DNA of 64,000 nucleotides from assembly GCA_003712165.1 (NCBI GenBank), contig RHLH01000001.1:1178001-1242000 (forward strand). The letters are read 5' to 3'. Made by a program: the position numbers and the translations under genes. This document shows positions 1-8,131 of this stretch, piece after piece (position 1 is the stretch's first letter; every line of letters begins with the position of its first letter). The notes beneath the pieces are model-generated. The model had not been told where the DNA came from. It saw nothing but the letters and a program-made list of their open reading frames with translations, and did no database searches. Source of the stretch: Phycisphaera sp. Its GTDB lineage: Bacteria; Planctomycetota; Phycisphaerae; Phycisphaerales; UBA1924.

Positions 1-510
1 GTGATTTCTGATCTGACGTGGTCAGGGGACGGGAACTGGGTTGCGTTGGGGATGCGCGATGGCACAATCGCCGTGCTCGATCTTCTAAAGGAAGGAGGCG
101 AGTTCAAGATCATCCGGACAGCATCGGCTCAGTTACGGAGTCTCACGTTTCTCCCGGGTTCTATTGAACTGCTTGCAGTTGGGGATCCGGGTATGCTTCA
201 CAAGATCAATGTTCAAACCGGCCACATTCACTCATCGGGCACACTCAGTGAGCACAGCTTGTTCTGTGTCGAGGTCCACCCCGCGGGCGAGATTGCGATG
301 GTGGGCGACCGCGCCGGTCTGGTGAAGGCAATCCGCCTCTCTGATATGCGAGAACTCGCACTATTCGACGCGGTCGGGTCGGTGATGTCCATGCGGTTCA
401 TCGACGACGGAGATGCTCTGGCGGTATCAGCGCTCGACCGGCCGCCGGAGTATTGGAACTTCAGAGGCATCATTGAGACTTTCGATACGTTGCGTGATGC
501 TCGCAGATAG
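1..510 (+). CDS. WD40-repeat protein, C-terminal part (probably 5' truncated by the window edge)
   Basis: The reading frame is open from base 1 and ends at a TAG at 508-510. The protein has beta-propeller character, with recurring short strands such as LTWSGDGNWVALGMRDGTIAVLD and later blades at about residues 40-75, 85-115 and 125-155. The first codon GTG could be a start, but a propeller normally needs about seven blades and only about four are visible, so the gene very likely begins outside the window. Function is unknown; WD40 propellers are usually protein-interaction scaffolds. Its last 40 codons have a diverged second copy at about 26250-26398. Confidence 0.7.
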   Translation: MISDLTWSGDGNWVALGMRDGTIAVLDLLKEGGEFKIIRTASAQLRSLTFLPGSIELLAVGDPGMLHKINVQTGHIHSSGTLSEHSLFCVEVHPAGEIAMVGDRAGLVKAIRLSDMRELALFDAVGSVMSMRFIDDGDALAVSALDRPPEYWNFRGIIETFDTLRDARR

Positions 511-771
511 AGCCAGAGTTTATCGACAGAGATGAATAGTCACTATATCTCAGATGCGCTGGTTGCCGGCATAGTCAAGTATGTCGCTCCTCGCTCTGGA
601 GCAGTTCTTGCGACAGACTGACTCAATTGTGTACATTGCCTGGATGATTCACGTCCAATACTGAACCTCACTATATGTGATAGGTTGATGTGGATAGCAA
701 TCCACCGAGCTGCAGTGTAACTTATAGCTTGGACTATGTTTCGAGCCGAATCGATCGTTGGTCAGTAGAGA

Positions 772-814
772 TTTCGGGACGAGAAGGTTGGAGGTTCAAA
801 TCCTCTCACCCCGA
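772..814 (+). repeat. tRNA-Pro(CGG) 3'-half remnant, copy A
   Basis: The block reads from the anticodon loop (TTCGGGA, anticodon CGG) through a good T-arm (GGAGG TTCAAAT CCTCT) to the acceptor 3' strand CACCCCGA. The bases before the anticodon loop do not pair with the 3' side of the anticodon stem (CGAGA), and no D-arm is present, so this is not a complete tRNA gene. An anticodon loop-to-3' end segment is the classic identity block left by tyrosine-recombinase integration at tRNA genes. Related copies are at 3828, 6197, 8001 and 17957. Confidence 0.75.
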
Positions 815-818
815 TCTG

Positions 819-857
819 AAGCGGAAGTCCTTGGAAATAAGAGGCTTCTGCTTTTTT
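819..857 (+). terminator. Rho-independent terminator after tRNA-Pro remnant A
   Basis: AGCGGAAGTCC at 820-830 pairs, with G-U pairs, with GGCTTCTGCT at 843-852 and is followed by a run of T to 856. The same GAAGCGGAAGT start follows remnant D at 8086, so tRNA 3' end plus terminator seem to have been copied together. Confidence 0.65.
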
Positions 858-1229
858 GTGCGCTGAGGTAAGGCGATAGGCTCGCGCCGGATCATTCGGG
901 CGAGATCGGCGATAATCCGGTTTCGGCACAACTTCATACATCACCTTGGCCATTGGGAAGCGCCTAATAGAGCAGGGGCATGACGTTTGGCCGACATTGA
1001 GGGGACGGGGCGTTCCGCCGAGTCATCCACGGATGTGATTGAAGTCAATGCGTCGCAGATGAGTGTTGGCGACGCAATCGAGATGTACCGCGAGGGCGTT
1101 CGCAGCCGGTGCGAGATCGGCTTGGTCAGCATTCGTACAGGAACACAACCAGCTACCGGCTTGACTGGCTCTATCGAGCGATCCCTGGTCGCCTGCTGCC
1201 CTCGCAAGTTGCGCCGCATGAGATCAAGT

Positions 1230-1257
1230 CGCGTCGGCGTGGTTTCACGCCGACGCG
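1230..1257 (-). terminator. Terminator-like hairpin after the CMD gene
   Basis: A perfect 12-bp inverted repeat (CGCGTCGGCGTG / CACGCCGACGCG) with a four-base GTTT loop lies 17 bp downstream of the minus-strand CMD gene stop. There is no clear T-run on the minus strand, so it may be a terminator or an mRNA 3' stabiliser. Confidence 0.5.
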
Positions 1258-1274
1258 ATGAGAGAGGGGCATGC

Positions 1275-1820
1275 TCAGCAGGCGCAAGCCGGCTCGACTT
1301 CGGGGAAGTCGATGATTGGTTGGGCAGCTCGGTTGAAGTAGTTCGTGAACACGTTGACGACGACATTGCCGATGATCTCGGTGATCTCGGAGTCGCTGTA
1401 TCCAGCTTGGCGCGCCGCATCGAAATCCGATTCGCTCACGCCGCCACGTTCAGCAAGGATCGCCTTCGCAAACTCCAGACCCGCAGCCTCTCTGGGATCG
1501 GCGGCTTCGCCCTGGCGTGCGTTGTTGATCTCGTCTTGGCTTAGACCAACGGACTTGCCAATCGCGGAATGCGCTGAGAGGCAGTACCGGCAGCCGTTAC
1601 TCTCCGCCGAGAGCAGCGCGATCTGTTCTCGCAGGCGAGGTGAGAGTGTCCCCGAGCCAATCGCTCCACTCAAGCCGAGGTAGCCTTCCAAGACCACGGG
1701 CGCATTCGCCATTGCTTTGGTCATGTTGGGCACGATGCCGAGCTTCTTCTTGACTGCGTTGAGCAGTTCAGTCGCTTGCTCGTTGGCTTCAGGAATTTCG
1801 ATGAGGTTCAGACGTGTCAT
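1275..1820 (-). CDS. Carboxymuconolactone decarboxylase / AhpD-like protein
   Basis: This 181-residue protein carries the AhpD-type motif ESNGCRYCLSAH (E, CxxC and H), which in AhpD forms a disulfide-based peroxidase centre. The family also includes gamma-carboxymuconolactone decarboxylases, but the CxxC favours alkylhydroperoxide-reductase-like redox activity. The start at MTRLNLIEI is chosen because AGGAG lies about 7 bases upstream; the longer frame has no ribosome site. It is the last gene of a TetR-hydrolase-CMD cluster, 49 bp after the hydrolase, and probably shares its TetR control. Confidence 0.85.
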   Translation of the reverse strand: MTRLNLIEIPEANEQATELLNAVKKKLGIVPNMTKAMANAPVVLEGYLGLSGAIGSGTLSPRLREQIALLSAESNGCRYCLSAHSAIGKSVGLSQDEINNARQGEAADPREAAGLEFAKAILAERGGVSESDFDAARQAGYSDSEITEIIGNVVVNVFTNYFNRAAQPIIDFPEVEPACAC

Positions 1821-1869
1821 GGTGATTCTCCTTTCAAGGGTTCTAAAATATGTGCCGGATTGGCCTGGG

Positions 1870-2928
1870 TTATTCGCGCACGTCCGTTGAAGCGTGCGTG
1901 CTTGTGATGTTGTTCTGACCAACGACTTCACGCTCAAGCCAACGGCGGACGAGCGCGGCGATCAGGTCGCCGTCCTCATCGAGAGCGAAGTGGCCCGTAT
2001 CAAGCAGGTGGAGTTCGGCGTTGGGGAGATCGCGCAGGTACGGCAGCGCGCCGGAAGCAGGGAAAATCTCGTCGTGACGACCCCAGGTGATGATGGTGGG
2101 GGGCTGATGCTCGCGGAGGTACGTTTGCCACTGCGGATACCGCGGCGGATTGCTCCCATAGTCGTACGCGAGTTCCAGTTGCACGAAGACATTCCCGGGA
2201 CGATCGAGCAGTGGCTGGACCACGAGCCAGTTGTCAGGGCTGATCGCATCAGGGATGCGCGTACCGTGTGTGAACTGCCACTTCGTCGCTTCGAGTGTCA
2301 GAAGACCGCCGAGGTACTTGATCGCCTTCTGGTCATTCGGGTTCTTCCAGTAGTCGCGCCATGGACCCCAGAACGAATCAGGGAGGCCCTCCTCATACGC
2401 GTTGCCATTCTGAACGATGAGCCCTGCGACTCGGTCGGGATGCTCCGTGGCAAGGCGGAACCCAACAGGTGCGCCGTAGTCCTGGAGATAGAGCACCCAT
2501 TGCTCAGCACCGAGACGGTCGAGCAGTTCCTCCATCATGCCCGCGATGTTGTCGAAGGTGTACTCGAAGTCTTCAGCAGGGGGCGCGTCCGATAGTCCAT
2601 ACCCTGGGTAGTCGGGTGCGATCACGCGATACTCATCCGCGAGCTTCGGAATGAAGTCCCGGAACATGTGCGAGCTGGTGGGGAAGCCGTGCAGCAGCAC
2701 AATGACCGGCTCATCAGTGTCCTGTCGGTCCGTCCCAGCTTCGCGGTAGTAGATGGTCGTGCCGTCGATTTCCATCGACCGGGTGTAGACCGGCACGCTT
2801 TCAACGATGGCGTCGGGTGCAGCGCCTGGAGGCGAGGCATTCGCAGGGATCGCCGCAAGCGACAGAACGCTCAGCCCGACGGCCGCGAGCAGGCTGGACG
2901 CGGTTTGGCGTGTGGTGTTCTTGATCAT
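1870..2928 (-). CDS. Secreted alpha/beta hydrolase, haloalkane dehalogenase / epoxide hydrolase type
   Basis: A signal peptide (about residues 1-31, ending in PANAS) precedes an alpha/beta-hydrolase domain of about 300 residues. The oxyanion motif HGFPTS, a nucleophile elbow LQDYGAPVG with Asp in place of Ser, the acid region GRHDEIF and the catalytic His in DTGHFALDE are all visible. An Asp nucleophile is the mark of haloalkane dehalogenases and epoxide hydrolases; the substrate cannot be read from sequence. GGAG lies 9 bases before the ATG. The gene lies between a divergent-looking TetR palindrome at 2949 and the AhpD-like gene, suggesting an inducible detoxification unit exported to the periplasm. 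Confidence 0.85.
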   Translation of the reverse strand: MIKNTTRQTASSLLAAVGLSVLSLAAIPANASPPGAAPDAIVESVPVYTRSMEIDGTTIYYREAGTDRQDTDEPVIVLLHGFPTSSHMFRDFIPKLADEYRVIAPDYPGYGLSDAPPAEDFEYTFDNIAGMMEELLDRLGAEQWVLYLQDYGAPVGFRLATEHPDRVAGLIVQNGNAYEEGLPDSFWGPWRDYWKNPNDQKAIKYLGGLLTLEATKWQFTHGTRIPDAISPDNWLVVQPLLDRPGNVFVQLELAYDYGSNPPRYPQWQTYLREHQPPTIITWGRHDEIFPASGALPYLRDLPNAELHLLDTGHFALDEDGDLIAALVRRWLEREVVGQNNITSTHASTDVRE

Positions 2929-2948
2929 TTCAGAGTTCTCCGATATTG

Positions 2949-2962
2949 ACCTACTAGTAGGT
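2949..2962. promoter_or_regulatory. Probable TetR operator upstream of the hydrolase gene
   Basis: ACCTACTAGTAGGT is a perfect 14-bp palindrome, 20 bp upstream of the hydrolase ATG. A near-identical palindrome (ACCAACTAGTAGGC) lies in front of the tetR gene at 3566-3579. A shared operator pair around a local TetR gene is the usual arrangement for an autoregulated TetR and its target. Confidence 0.75.
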
Positions 2963-2990
2963 AGGTATTCTGATGAAATAAAAACGACGA

Positions 2991-3554
2991 CTATGCCGCT
3001 TTCAGTGATTCCTTGATCTGGTCCATGATCTGGCGTGCCTTGACGGCGCCATGCGCTCTCCCGAACTGCATCGCGCCTTGGGCCGCGGCAAATACGAGCG
3101 CCGCTTGATGCTCAGGCTTTCCTGGAAAGTCCATCATTCCTTCTCGGCGTCCTACTTCAAGCACATCGGTGAGCCATGCGATGATGTGCTTCGCGAGCCT
3201 TGCCATTGCGTCGCTCATGGATTCAGGCACGACGTTGTATTCAGAGTGCACGGCACCAGCGGCGCAGATGCGGTCCCGAGTTTTAATCAACTGCAGGATC
3301 TGACCCACGTACCCATCGAGTTGTTCCCATGGATCATCAGTATTCTGCTTGACCTCAGCGAGCGAGGCGGTGACCGCGGTGGAGTACCGCTCTGCCACGG
3401 CAAAACCAAGATTCGCCTTGCTGGGGAAATGATGGTGGATACTCGCCTTGGTAATACCAAGACGGTCTGAGAGATCTTGGTAGCTGAATGCGGTGTAGCC
3501 CCGCGTTTGGATCAGCTCTGTAGCGATCTCCAAGATTTGCTCTTTTCTGTCCAT
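2991..3554 (-). CDS. TetR/AcrR-family transcriptional regulator
   Basis: This 187-residue protein has the typical N-terminal TetR helix-turn-helix (about residues 5-50: [20 protein letters not shown] ... [17 protein letters not shown]) and an all-helical ligand-binding C-terminal half. It lies directly upstream of the secreted hydrolase and AhpD-like genes on the same strand. Paired palindromes lie before both tetR and the hydrolase gene, so I infer that it represses itself and the hydrolase cluster and is released by a hydrophobic or halogenated ligand. The ligand is unknown. Confidence 0.9.
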   Translation of the reverse strand: MDRKEQILEIATELIQTRGYTAFSYQDLSDRLGITKASIHHHFPSKANLGFAVAERYSTAVTASLAEVKQNTDDPWEQLDGYVGQILQLIKTRDRICAAGAVHSEYNVVPESMSDAMARLAKHIIAWLTDVLEVGRREGMMDFPGKPEHQAALVFAAAQGAMQFGRAHGAVKARQIMDQIKESLKAA

Positions 3555-3565
3555 GTGTGCACTCT

Positions 3566-3579
3566 ACCAACTAGTAGGC
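3566..3579. promoter_or_regulatory. Probable TetR operator upstream of tetR
   Basis: ACCAACTAGTAGGC matches the perfect palindrome at 2949-2962 in 12 of 14 positions and sits 12 bp upstream of the tetR start codon, where it would overlap the promoter or transcription start. Confidence 0.7.
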
Positions 3580-3827
3580 AGGCTGTCAAGGCTCACACTC
3601 TTCTTTTCTCTACAGAGAAGGCAGATGCTCGCAAAATCGCCTTTCAGTACCCAGAAAGCCGCAAAAAATTGTTCCGAGCGCCCGTGCATCACCCCGAGCT
3701 GTGGGATGACGAGAGGCACATCGGGTGCATGCAGTTGCCGGTATGCGTACCGGTAACGGTGTCCAGCTCTGGCCCAACGTGTCATCTGGATAAGCCCTCA
3801 CGGCCCAGAAATCGAGATTGCCATGAC

Positions 3828-3870
3828 TTTGGGGGCGAGAAGGTCGGAGGTTCAAATCCTGTTACCCCGA
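3828..3870 (+). repeat. tRNA-Pro(GGG) 3'-half remnant, copy B
   Basis: The segment runs from an anticodon loop TTGGGGG (anticodon GGG, also proline) through GCGAGAAGGTC, a T-arm GGAGG TTCAAAT CCTGT and the acceptor strand TACCCCGA. No tRNA 5' half with a D-arm is found upstream. It resembles copy A but has a different proline anticodon, so two different isoacceptor genes may have served as insertion points, or one site was converted. Confidence 0.7.
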
Positions 3871-3884
3871 TTCACGAGAGATCA

Positions 3885-3916
3885 AGCCCTTCGACAAGCA
3901 TGTCGAAGGGCTGTTT
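3885..3916 (+). terminator. Strong terminator after tRNA-Pro remnant B
   Basis: A perfect 12-bp stem (AGCCCTTCGACA / TGTCGAAGGGCT) with an AGCA loop is followed by GTTTCGT. It lies 14 bp after the tRNA 3' end and would end transcription of the original tRNA. Confidence 0.7.
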
Positions 3917-4139
3917 CGTAGTGGGAACGAGGTTCTTGCCCTCCAATCGGAAGTTCAAACAGGCAATCCACCAAGCACGGCTTGGATAGTCAATCTTCAG
4001 CGCATCAACCAAATATGCGAGATCGTCTGTGAAACGGTGACGTAGACCGCGGGCCGCGGAGCCCTATTCATTCATGTTCGAGTCAACATGGAAAGTACTA
4101 TCACTTCGTTTTGGGGCTCGCGGCAGTGTGACTGGGCTT

Positions 4140-4580
4140 TCATATGTCACTGTTTTGTGGGCTCGTCTGGATGTTTCCGATCTTCGCGAGTGCTTCCCAA
4201 AGGATCGCCGTATCTGAACCAAGCTCACTTGCAATCGAGTCATTCAACTCATCCATCGCCGATTCGAGAGGGGCCTGAAGAGCAAGTCCCTCGCTCGTCG
4301 GGTGCAGGCAGTAGACTCGTCGATCGCTCGGATGACAACGTCGTTCGACAAAGCCTGCTGACTCAAGGCGATCGATCAGGCCGGTTGTCGTAGCGCTGTC
4401 GAGTCGCAGCCGTGCAGCGATGTCCGCGGCGCTCAAGCCTTCGCGTTCCCAGAGGACCCAGAGGACCGCATACTGTGCCGGTGTCACATTGAACGAACTG
4501 AGTGTTTCCCGAGTTCGCTTGGCAACCCCCTGGGCCGCTTTGTTGATCAGGAAACTTATGCAGTCTTCGATGCGTTCCAC
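4140..4580 (-). CDS. MarR-family transcriptional regulator
   Basis: The protein has about 146 residues with a winged helix-turn-helix at about residues 28-95 (TPAQYAVLWVLWEREGLSAADIA, then SATTTGLIDRLESAGFVERR, and the wing HPSDRRVYCLHPT), as in MarR proteins. A GTG start at 4580 is preferred: the longer frame would run into the preceding gene, and a purine-rich AGGAATAAGAGA precedes the GTG. It is 4 bp downstream of the PLP-decarboxylase stop, so the two form an operon. Palindromes upstream of that operon are likely binding sites. Confidence 0.88.
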   Translation of the reverse strand: MERIEDCISFLINKAAQGVAKRTRETLSSFNVTPAQYAVLWVLWEREGLSAADIAARLRLDSATTTGLIDRLESAGFVERRCHPSDRRVYCLHPTSEGLALQAPLESAMDELNDSIASELGSDTAILWEALAKIGNIQTSPQNSDI

Positions 4581-4584
4581 TCTC

Positions 4585-6054
4585 TTATTCCTCGTCCGAA
4601 ATCTGTGTGGCGGGGTCTGCTTTATCTGCCCGTGACGCGGCAGCACATGTGGCTCGCAATTCTACCTTCAGCGCATCGTTCAGACTGGACACAAGGTGAT
4701 CAATGTCGTCCGGGTTGGATTCATAGTTGGTGATGCTGGCCCTAAGCGCATACTGGTTCTCACGGAGTTGAAGCGATGAAATCCAGGCGAGTTGGTTGTT
4801 CTTGAGCCATTGCACCATGCTTCGATGCGTCGCTGCGTCGTTCCGCAGATCGTGGTGAGTGAAACAGATAACAGGGAGAGTCGTCTCGTTGAGGATGCTC
4901 CATCCTGTACGAATCAACTCTCCCCTGAGGCGCTGCCCCATCTCGGCCTGATGCTCGATTCGGCGTACAACCCCGCCAAGGCCATGCTGCGCAAGCATCA
5001 TGAACAACTTCAGCCCCGTGCATCGCCGAGACCATTGCATAGTTGTGTACATCGGGTAGATTCGACCGTCATCAGCCAGGTCGGGCACGTAACCCGCGTT
5101 CGTGCTGAAAGCTTGATTGATCGGCTGTCGATGTCGGCAGTAGAACATCCCCGCTCCTACTGGACTTGACAGCCATTTGTGAGCATCAACGGTGAGGGAA
5201 TCAGCCTCATCCATGCCTTTCAGAACAGGCTTCAGGCTCTCTGACAACGCGGCGGCTCCACCCCACGCGCCATCTACGTGCATCCAAAGGTCGCATTCTG
5301 CAGCAACCCTAGCTATGGAGTGCAATGGGTCAACCACGCCTGCTCCAGTAGTGCCCGCAGTGGCCACAACCATGAATGGGATACGACCCTCTGAACGATC
5401 TTGATGTACAAGCGCCTCTAGTCTCTTCACGTCCATTTTCAGGTCTTCGCCAACCGGGACGCGTCGAATTGCGTCTCGGCCAAGACCGACTGCCAGGGCG
5501 ACTTTGTCAAACGAGTGATGAGCCTCGTCTGATACGTAGAGAGTCGGCGCGCCTTCAAGCTGGCGGACTCCACCTTGGGCGAAGTTTGGAAACTTGGCAG
5601 TAAGTGCAACAATGGTCGCTGTGTGATTTGCCTCTGCTCCACCCGACGTGAAATTCCCGAAGCCCTCGTCAATGTCGAACCCAAATTTCCTGCCTAGGAC
5701 TCGAAGTACGTGCCGTTCGATCTCCGTGGCTCCAGGCGCGAACTCCCACATCGCCAGATTGGGGTCGTAGAGCGCTGTGAGTGCATCGGCCACGATTGAG
5801 ATGCGGTCGACAGTTGGGCGGGTGAGCCCATAGTGGCGGGGATTTGTCGCGTGCTCGGCCCAGTTCCACAGCATTTCGGTCGTGCCAGAGAACACCGATT
5901 CTGCTGACAGTGGAGAGCGAAAGTCAAAGGACGACTCGAGGTGATCTCGAATCGTTTGGGGCAGAACAGGGGTTGAGATCGGCGCGGCCCGTCGTCGCTC
6001 AATCTGCTCTTCAATATGGTCAGCCAGCAGAGATGTGAGGGGGTGTTCGTTCAT
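4585..6054 (-). CDS. Group II PLP-dependent amino acid decarboxylase
   Basis: At about 489 residues, it has the fold-type I features of the aromatic-amino-acid/glutamate/tyrosine decarboxylase family: the glycine-rich TSGGAEANHTA region, the cofactor-binding HVDGAWGGAA segment and the PLP lysine in VDAHKWLSSP. The start MNEHPLTSLL is chosen because homologues begin near there; an upstream ATG adds 12 residues without support. The substrate cannot be assigned. It is co-transcribed with the MarR regulator, which suggests that the amino acid, or the amine produced, is the inducer. Confidence 0.85.
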   Translation of the reverse strand: MNEHPLTSLLADHIEEQIERRRAAPISTPVLPQTIRDHLESSFDFRSPLSAESVFSGTTEMLWNWAEHATNPRHYGLTRPTVDRISIVADALTALYDPNLAMWEFAPGATEIERHVLRVLGRKFGFDIDEGFGNFTSGGAEANHTATIVALTAKFPNFAQGGVRQLEGAPTLYVSDEAHHSFDKVALAVGLGRDAIRRVPVGEDLKMDVKRLEALVHQDRSEGRIPFMVVATAGTTGAGVVDPLHSIARVAAECDLWMHVDGAWGGAAALSESLKPVLKGMDEADSLTVDAHKWLSSPVGAGMFYCRHRQPINQAFSTNAGYVPDLADDGRIYPMYTTMQWSRRCTGLKLFMMLAQHGLGGVVRRIEHQAEMGQRLRGELIRTGWSILNETTLPVICFTHHDLRNDAATHRSMVQWLKNNQLAWISSLQLRENQYALRASITNYESNPDDIDHLVSSLNDALKVELRATCAAASRADKADPATQISDEE

Positions 6055-6078
6055 GGGGGACACGGTAGCGTGCAAAAG

Positions 6079-6114
6079 ACTTGCATGCAAGTAATTTGCA
6101 AGGCAAATATTTGC
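6079..6114. promoter_or_regulatory. Palindromic operator region upstream of the PLP decarboxylase-marR operon
   Basis: Two perfect palindromes lie next to each other: ACTTGCATGCAAGT at 6079-6092 and GCAAATATTTGC at 6103-6114, with further TTGCATGC/TTGCA half-sites up to 6123. MarR proteins bind such inverted repeats, and this lies 25-60 bp upstream of the first gene of the operon, so autoregulation is likely. Confidence 0.65.
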
Positions 6115-6196
6115 ATGCTTGCAGCATGGTGCCTAGACGTGCCGCCAATCAACACTGCCGTCGATGTGTAGATGAACAAGTAGAGCGGACGTCTCG

Positions 6197-6278
6197 CGGC
6201 GAAAGCAAGATCAGCGTTTTCAAGCTCCAGAGGCCGACCTGCTGAGTGAAAAGTTCAACTGGTGTCCTGTCACCCCGA
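6197..6278 (+). repeat. tRNA-Pro 3'-end-like repeat, copy C
   Basis: An 82-bp block closely related to copy D (8001-8082): CGGCGAAA ... GCTCCAGAGG ... GAAAAGTTCAACTGGTGTCCTGTCACCCCGA. Only the last part is tRNA-like: GTTCAA and TCCTGTCACCCCGA match copies A and B, but CTGGT interrupts what would be the T-loop. It lies between the decarboxylase-marR unit and the next hydrolase unit. Confidence 0.6.
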
Positions 6279-6308
6279 TTTACGGCCGGTCGCGAGGAGC
6301 GCGCTGGG

Positions 6309-7844
6309 TCAATCGCCCGAGACCCGCCGAAGCGCCCAAGGGTCCTCAGGGTCGATCTTGAGCATCCGCCGACACGTTTCGAGCAATTCCTCGGTCCGCC
6401 CCGCTTGCTCGTAGATGAACCCGAGATCCATGTAGTTCCTCAGGATTCGCGGGTAGGCCTTGATCTGCAGCTTGATCACGTCGGCCGCGCCGTCGACATC
6501 GCCGGAGGCAAAAGCCGCGGTGCCAAGGACAGTGAGCTCGCGCGGACCGAACAGCTGCACCGCGGGATCCAAGCCGCGAGCCCGATCGAACTCGGCTTCG
6601 CCCGCCTTGAGCCCCTCCGCCTCAACGAGCGCAACGAACTCAGCCCCGCTCGGCGGACGGCGCTCTCCCCGCTTCGAATCGACGTGCACCGGTCCGGGGA
6701 CAGCCATCCGCTCGACCGTGGGTTTGATCGACTCGGTTGTCAGGGGCGCACCGCCCCGGAGATGCTCATCAAGGAATCGAAGGCTCGCGGCGGTTGCCGC
6801 CGCGAATGCTCGATCCCGCTTTCCGGGCTCGACCTTCGTGTGTCCGAAAAGCACAAGTGTGGTCGACGCGAACCCCGAATGATCCATGTCTTCAAGCACC
6901 AAAGCCGACCCGCTGCGATACGGGCTCTCATCGAACACGCTCTGGGCCCGTCGTTCATCCACCGGCACCGGGGGAAGCATGGAGGCTTTCCGGCCGGCCA
7001 TCACATCCAGTACTGGCGTGTCATCAAGACGCATCGAGTGCTCGGGGGACATCGACTCGAACCACGATGTCATCCACTCAAATCGGAGCCCGGGCATTGC
7101 GTCGTGAAGCATCGTGGCGTCGATCCGCGCGTCCATCACATCAAGCCATGCCGCCGCCCAGCCGCCCCAGCTGTACCCCATCGCCGCGACCCGTTCTGGA
7201 TCCACGTTGTCGAAACGAGAAGCCACACCGAGCCCGTACCGGAGGTCCCCCAGCGTGGCTTCCATATCCGCAAGTGCGCCCCGCACTTGCTCGCCGTGCA
7301 AACCAAGGCAGCCCACACCCGCAACGACATACCCATGGCTTGCTATCAATTCGAGCAGCGGCGCGTTATCACTCGCGTCCCCAGGCGCCCCAGAGGCATA
7401 CATCACAAGCGGGAATCGACCACCCGACTCCGGCGCGTTCTTGACAGCTCTCATCGGACGGCTGAGTGCTTCACCGAGTTGCTCCGGGCTGAGAATCCGC
7501 CGGAATGCACCTTCGTACTCGGCGATCCTCGCCTCGTACCGCGCCTCGGTGTACCCAATCTCGCCGATCTTTCCTGTCCCAAAGCGCAGATACTCGCCCA
7601 GCGTGAGTGACTCCCCGTCGCCGGAGTCCTCCGCCGGGTACCACAACCACAGTTGAACCGGTCGCGCCCGCTCACCGAACGAATCCGACAGAGCCCGGGC
7701 ATGATCGGTCAGATCAAGAACCCGGAACCCGACCTCATGAGGCCCACGCTCGAGAAGCTCCATCGGAGACGTTTGCGCTGAGCTGAAAGCCGCAGGTGCC
7801 GCTGTCACCAGCAGCCCGGCCAAGATGTTCTTCAATGACGGCAT
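6309..7844 (-). CDS. Secreted dienelactone-hydrolase-like alpha/beta hydrolase with C-terminal TPR-like segment
   Basis: The 511-residue protein has a signal peptide (residues 1-23, ending SSAQ), an alpha/beta-hydrolase domain with a serine nucleophile elbow GYSWGG (about residue 220), and a C-terminal helical part (about residues 425-505) with tetratricopeptide-like helices such as LKIDPEDPWALRR. It resembles the platelet-activating-factor acetylhydrolase/dienelactone hydrolase group. The acid and histidine are probably in VLDVMAG and EDMDHSGF. It stands alone between tRNA-Pro-like repeats C and D. Confidence 0.8.
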   Translation of the reverse strand: MPSLKNILAGLLVTAAPAAFSSAQTSPMELLERGPHEVGFRVLDLTDHARALSDSFGERARPVQLWLWYPAEDSGDGESLTLGEYLRFGTGKIGEIGYTEARYEARIAEYEGAFRRILSPEQLGEALSRPMRAVKNAPESGGRFPLVMYASGAPGDASDNAPLLELIASHGYVVAGVGCLGLHGEQVRGALADMEATLGDLRYGLGVASRFDNVDPERVAAMGYSWGGWAAAWLDVMDARIDATMLHDAMPGLRFEWMTSWFESMSPEHSMRLDDTPVLDVMAGRKASMLPPVPVDERRAQSVFDESPYRSGSALVLEDMDHSGFASTTLVLFGHTKVEPGKRDRAFAAATAASLRFLDEHLRGGAPLTTESIKPTVERMAVPGPVHVDSKRGERRPPSGAEFVALVEAEGLKAGEAEFDRARGLDPAVQLFGPRELTVLGTAAFASGDVDGAADVIKLQIKAYPRILRNYMDLGFIYEQAGRTEELLETCRRMLKIDPEDPWALRRVSGD

Positions 7845-8000
7845 TTCAAATCTCCGGACACGAAACGATCAATCGACGGACGGCCCGTGCAACCGTGGAT
7901 CAGGCCAGCGAGCACATCTATCGATGCGCGACATCCAGCCATCTGGCAAAAACAACTCGCAATGCCTAGCACTGGTTCTCATGCTGAGCTGATTCTACCA

Positions 8001-8082
8001 CGGCGAAACCAACAGCTGCGTTTCCAGGCTCCAGAGGTCGATCTCGGTCTGAAAAAGTTCAACTGGTATCCTGTCACCCCGA
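8001..8082 (+). repeat. tRNA-Pro 3'-end-like repeat, copy D
   Basis: The block is about 80% identical by eye to copy C and has the same five-base CTGGT interruption between GTTCAA and ATCCTGTCACCCCGA. Its 3' flank (GAAGCGGAAGTTCTT) matches the flank of copy A (GAAGCGGAAGTCCTT). This suggests that copies A and D keep the original downstream sequence of the tRNA. Confidence 0.6.
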
Positions 8083-8085
8083 TTC

Positions 8086-8127
8086 GAAGCGGAAGTTCTT
8101 TAGTGACAGTGGGCTTCGCCTTGTTTA
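8086..8127 (+). terminator. Terminator-like hairpin after repeat D
   Basis: GCGGAAGTTC can pair, with one bulge, with GGGCTTCGC around 8109-8118, followed by CTTGTTT. It corresponds in position and sequence to the terminator after copy A. Confidence 0.45.
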
Positions 8128-8131
8128 CTAC

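Larger units (their letters stand above)
511..1274. other. Non-coding stretch with a tRNA-Pro 3' remnant and hairpins
   Basis: No convincing gene is seen. The stretch contains the first tRNA-Pro 3' remnant (772-814) with its terminator, and a strong inverted repeat just 3' of the carboxymuconolactone-decarboxylase-like gene. Reading frames here on both strands lack recognisable domains. The minus-strand frame at 762-953 contains GFEPPTFSSRN, which is the usual spurious antisense translation of a tRNA T-arm. Confidence 0.6.

Noticed and set aside
762-953. Short minus-strand reading frame containing GFEPPTFSSRN
   Set aside because: This is the well-known artefact of translating a tRNA T-arm and anticodon region antisense; it supports the tRNA remnant instead.
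3720-3830. Possible 5' half of a tRNA-Pro before remnant B
   Set aside because: I looked for a D-arm and an acceptor strand complementary to TACCCCG upstream and found neither, so the copy remains a 3' fragment.
6246-7610. Plus-strand open frame of 454 codons
   Set aside because: It lies opposite the dienelactone-hydrolase-like gene, is rich in Arg/His/Pro as expected of antisense GC-rich DNA, and has no domain.
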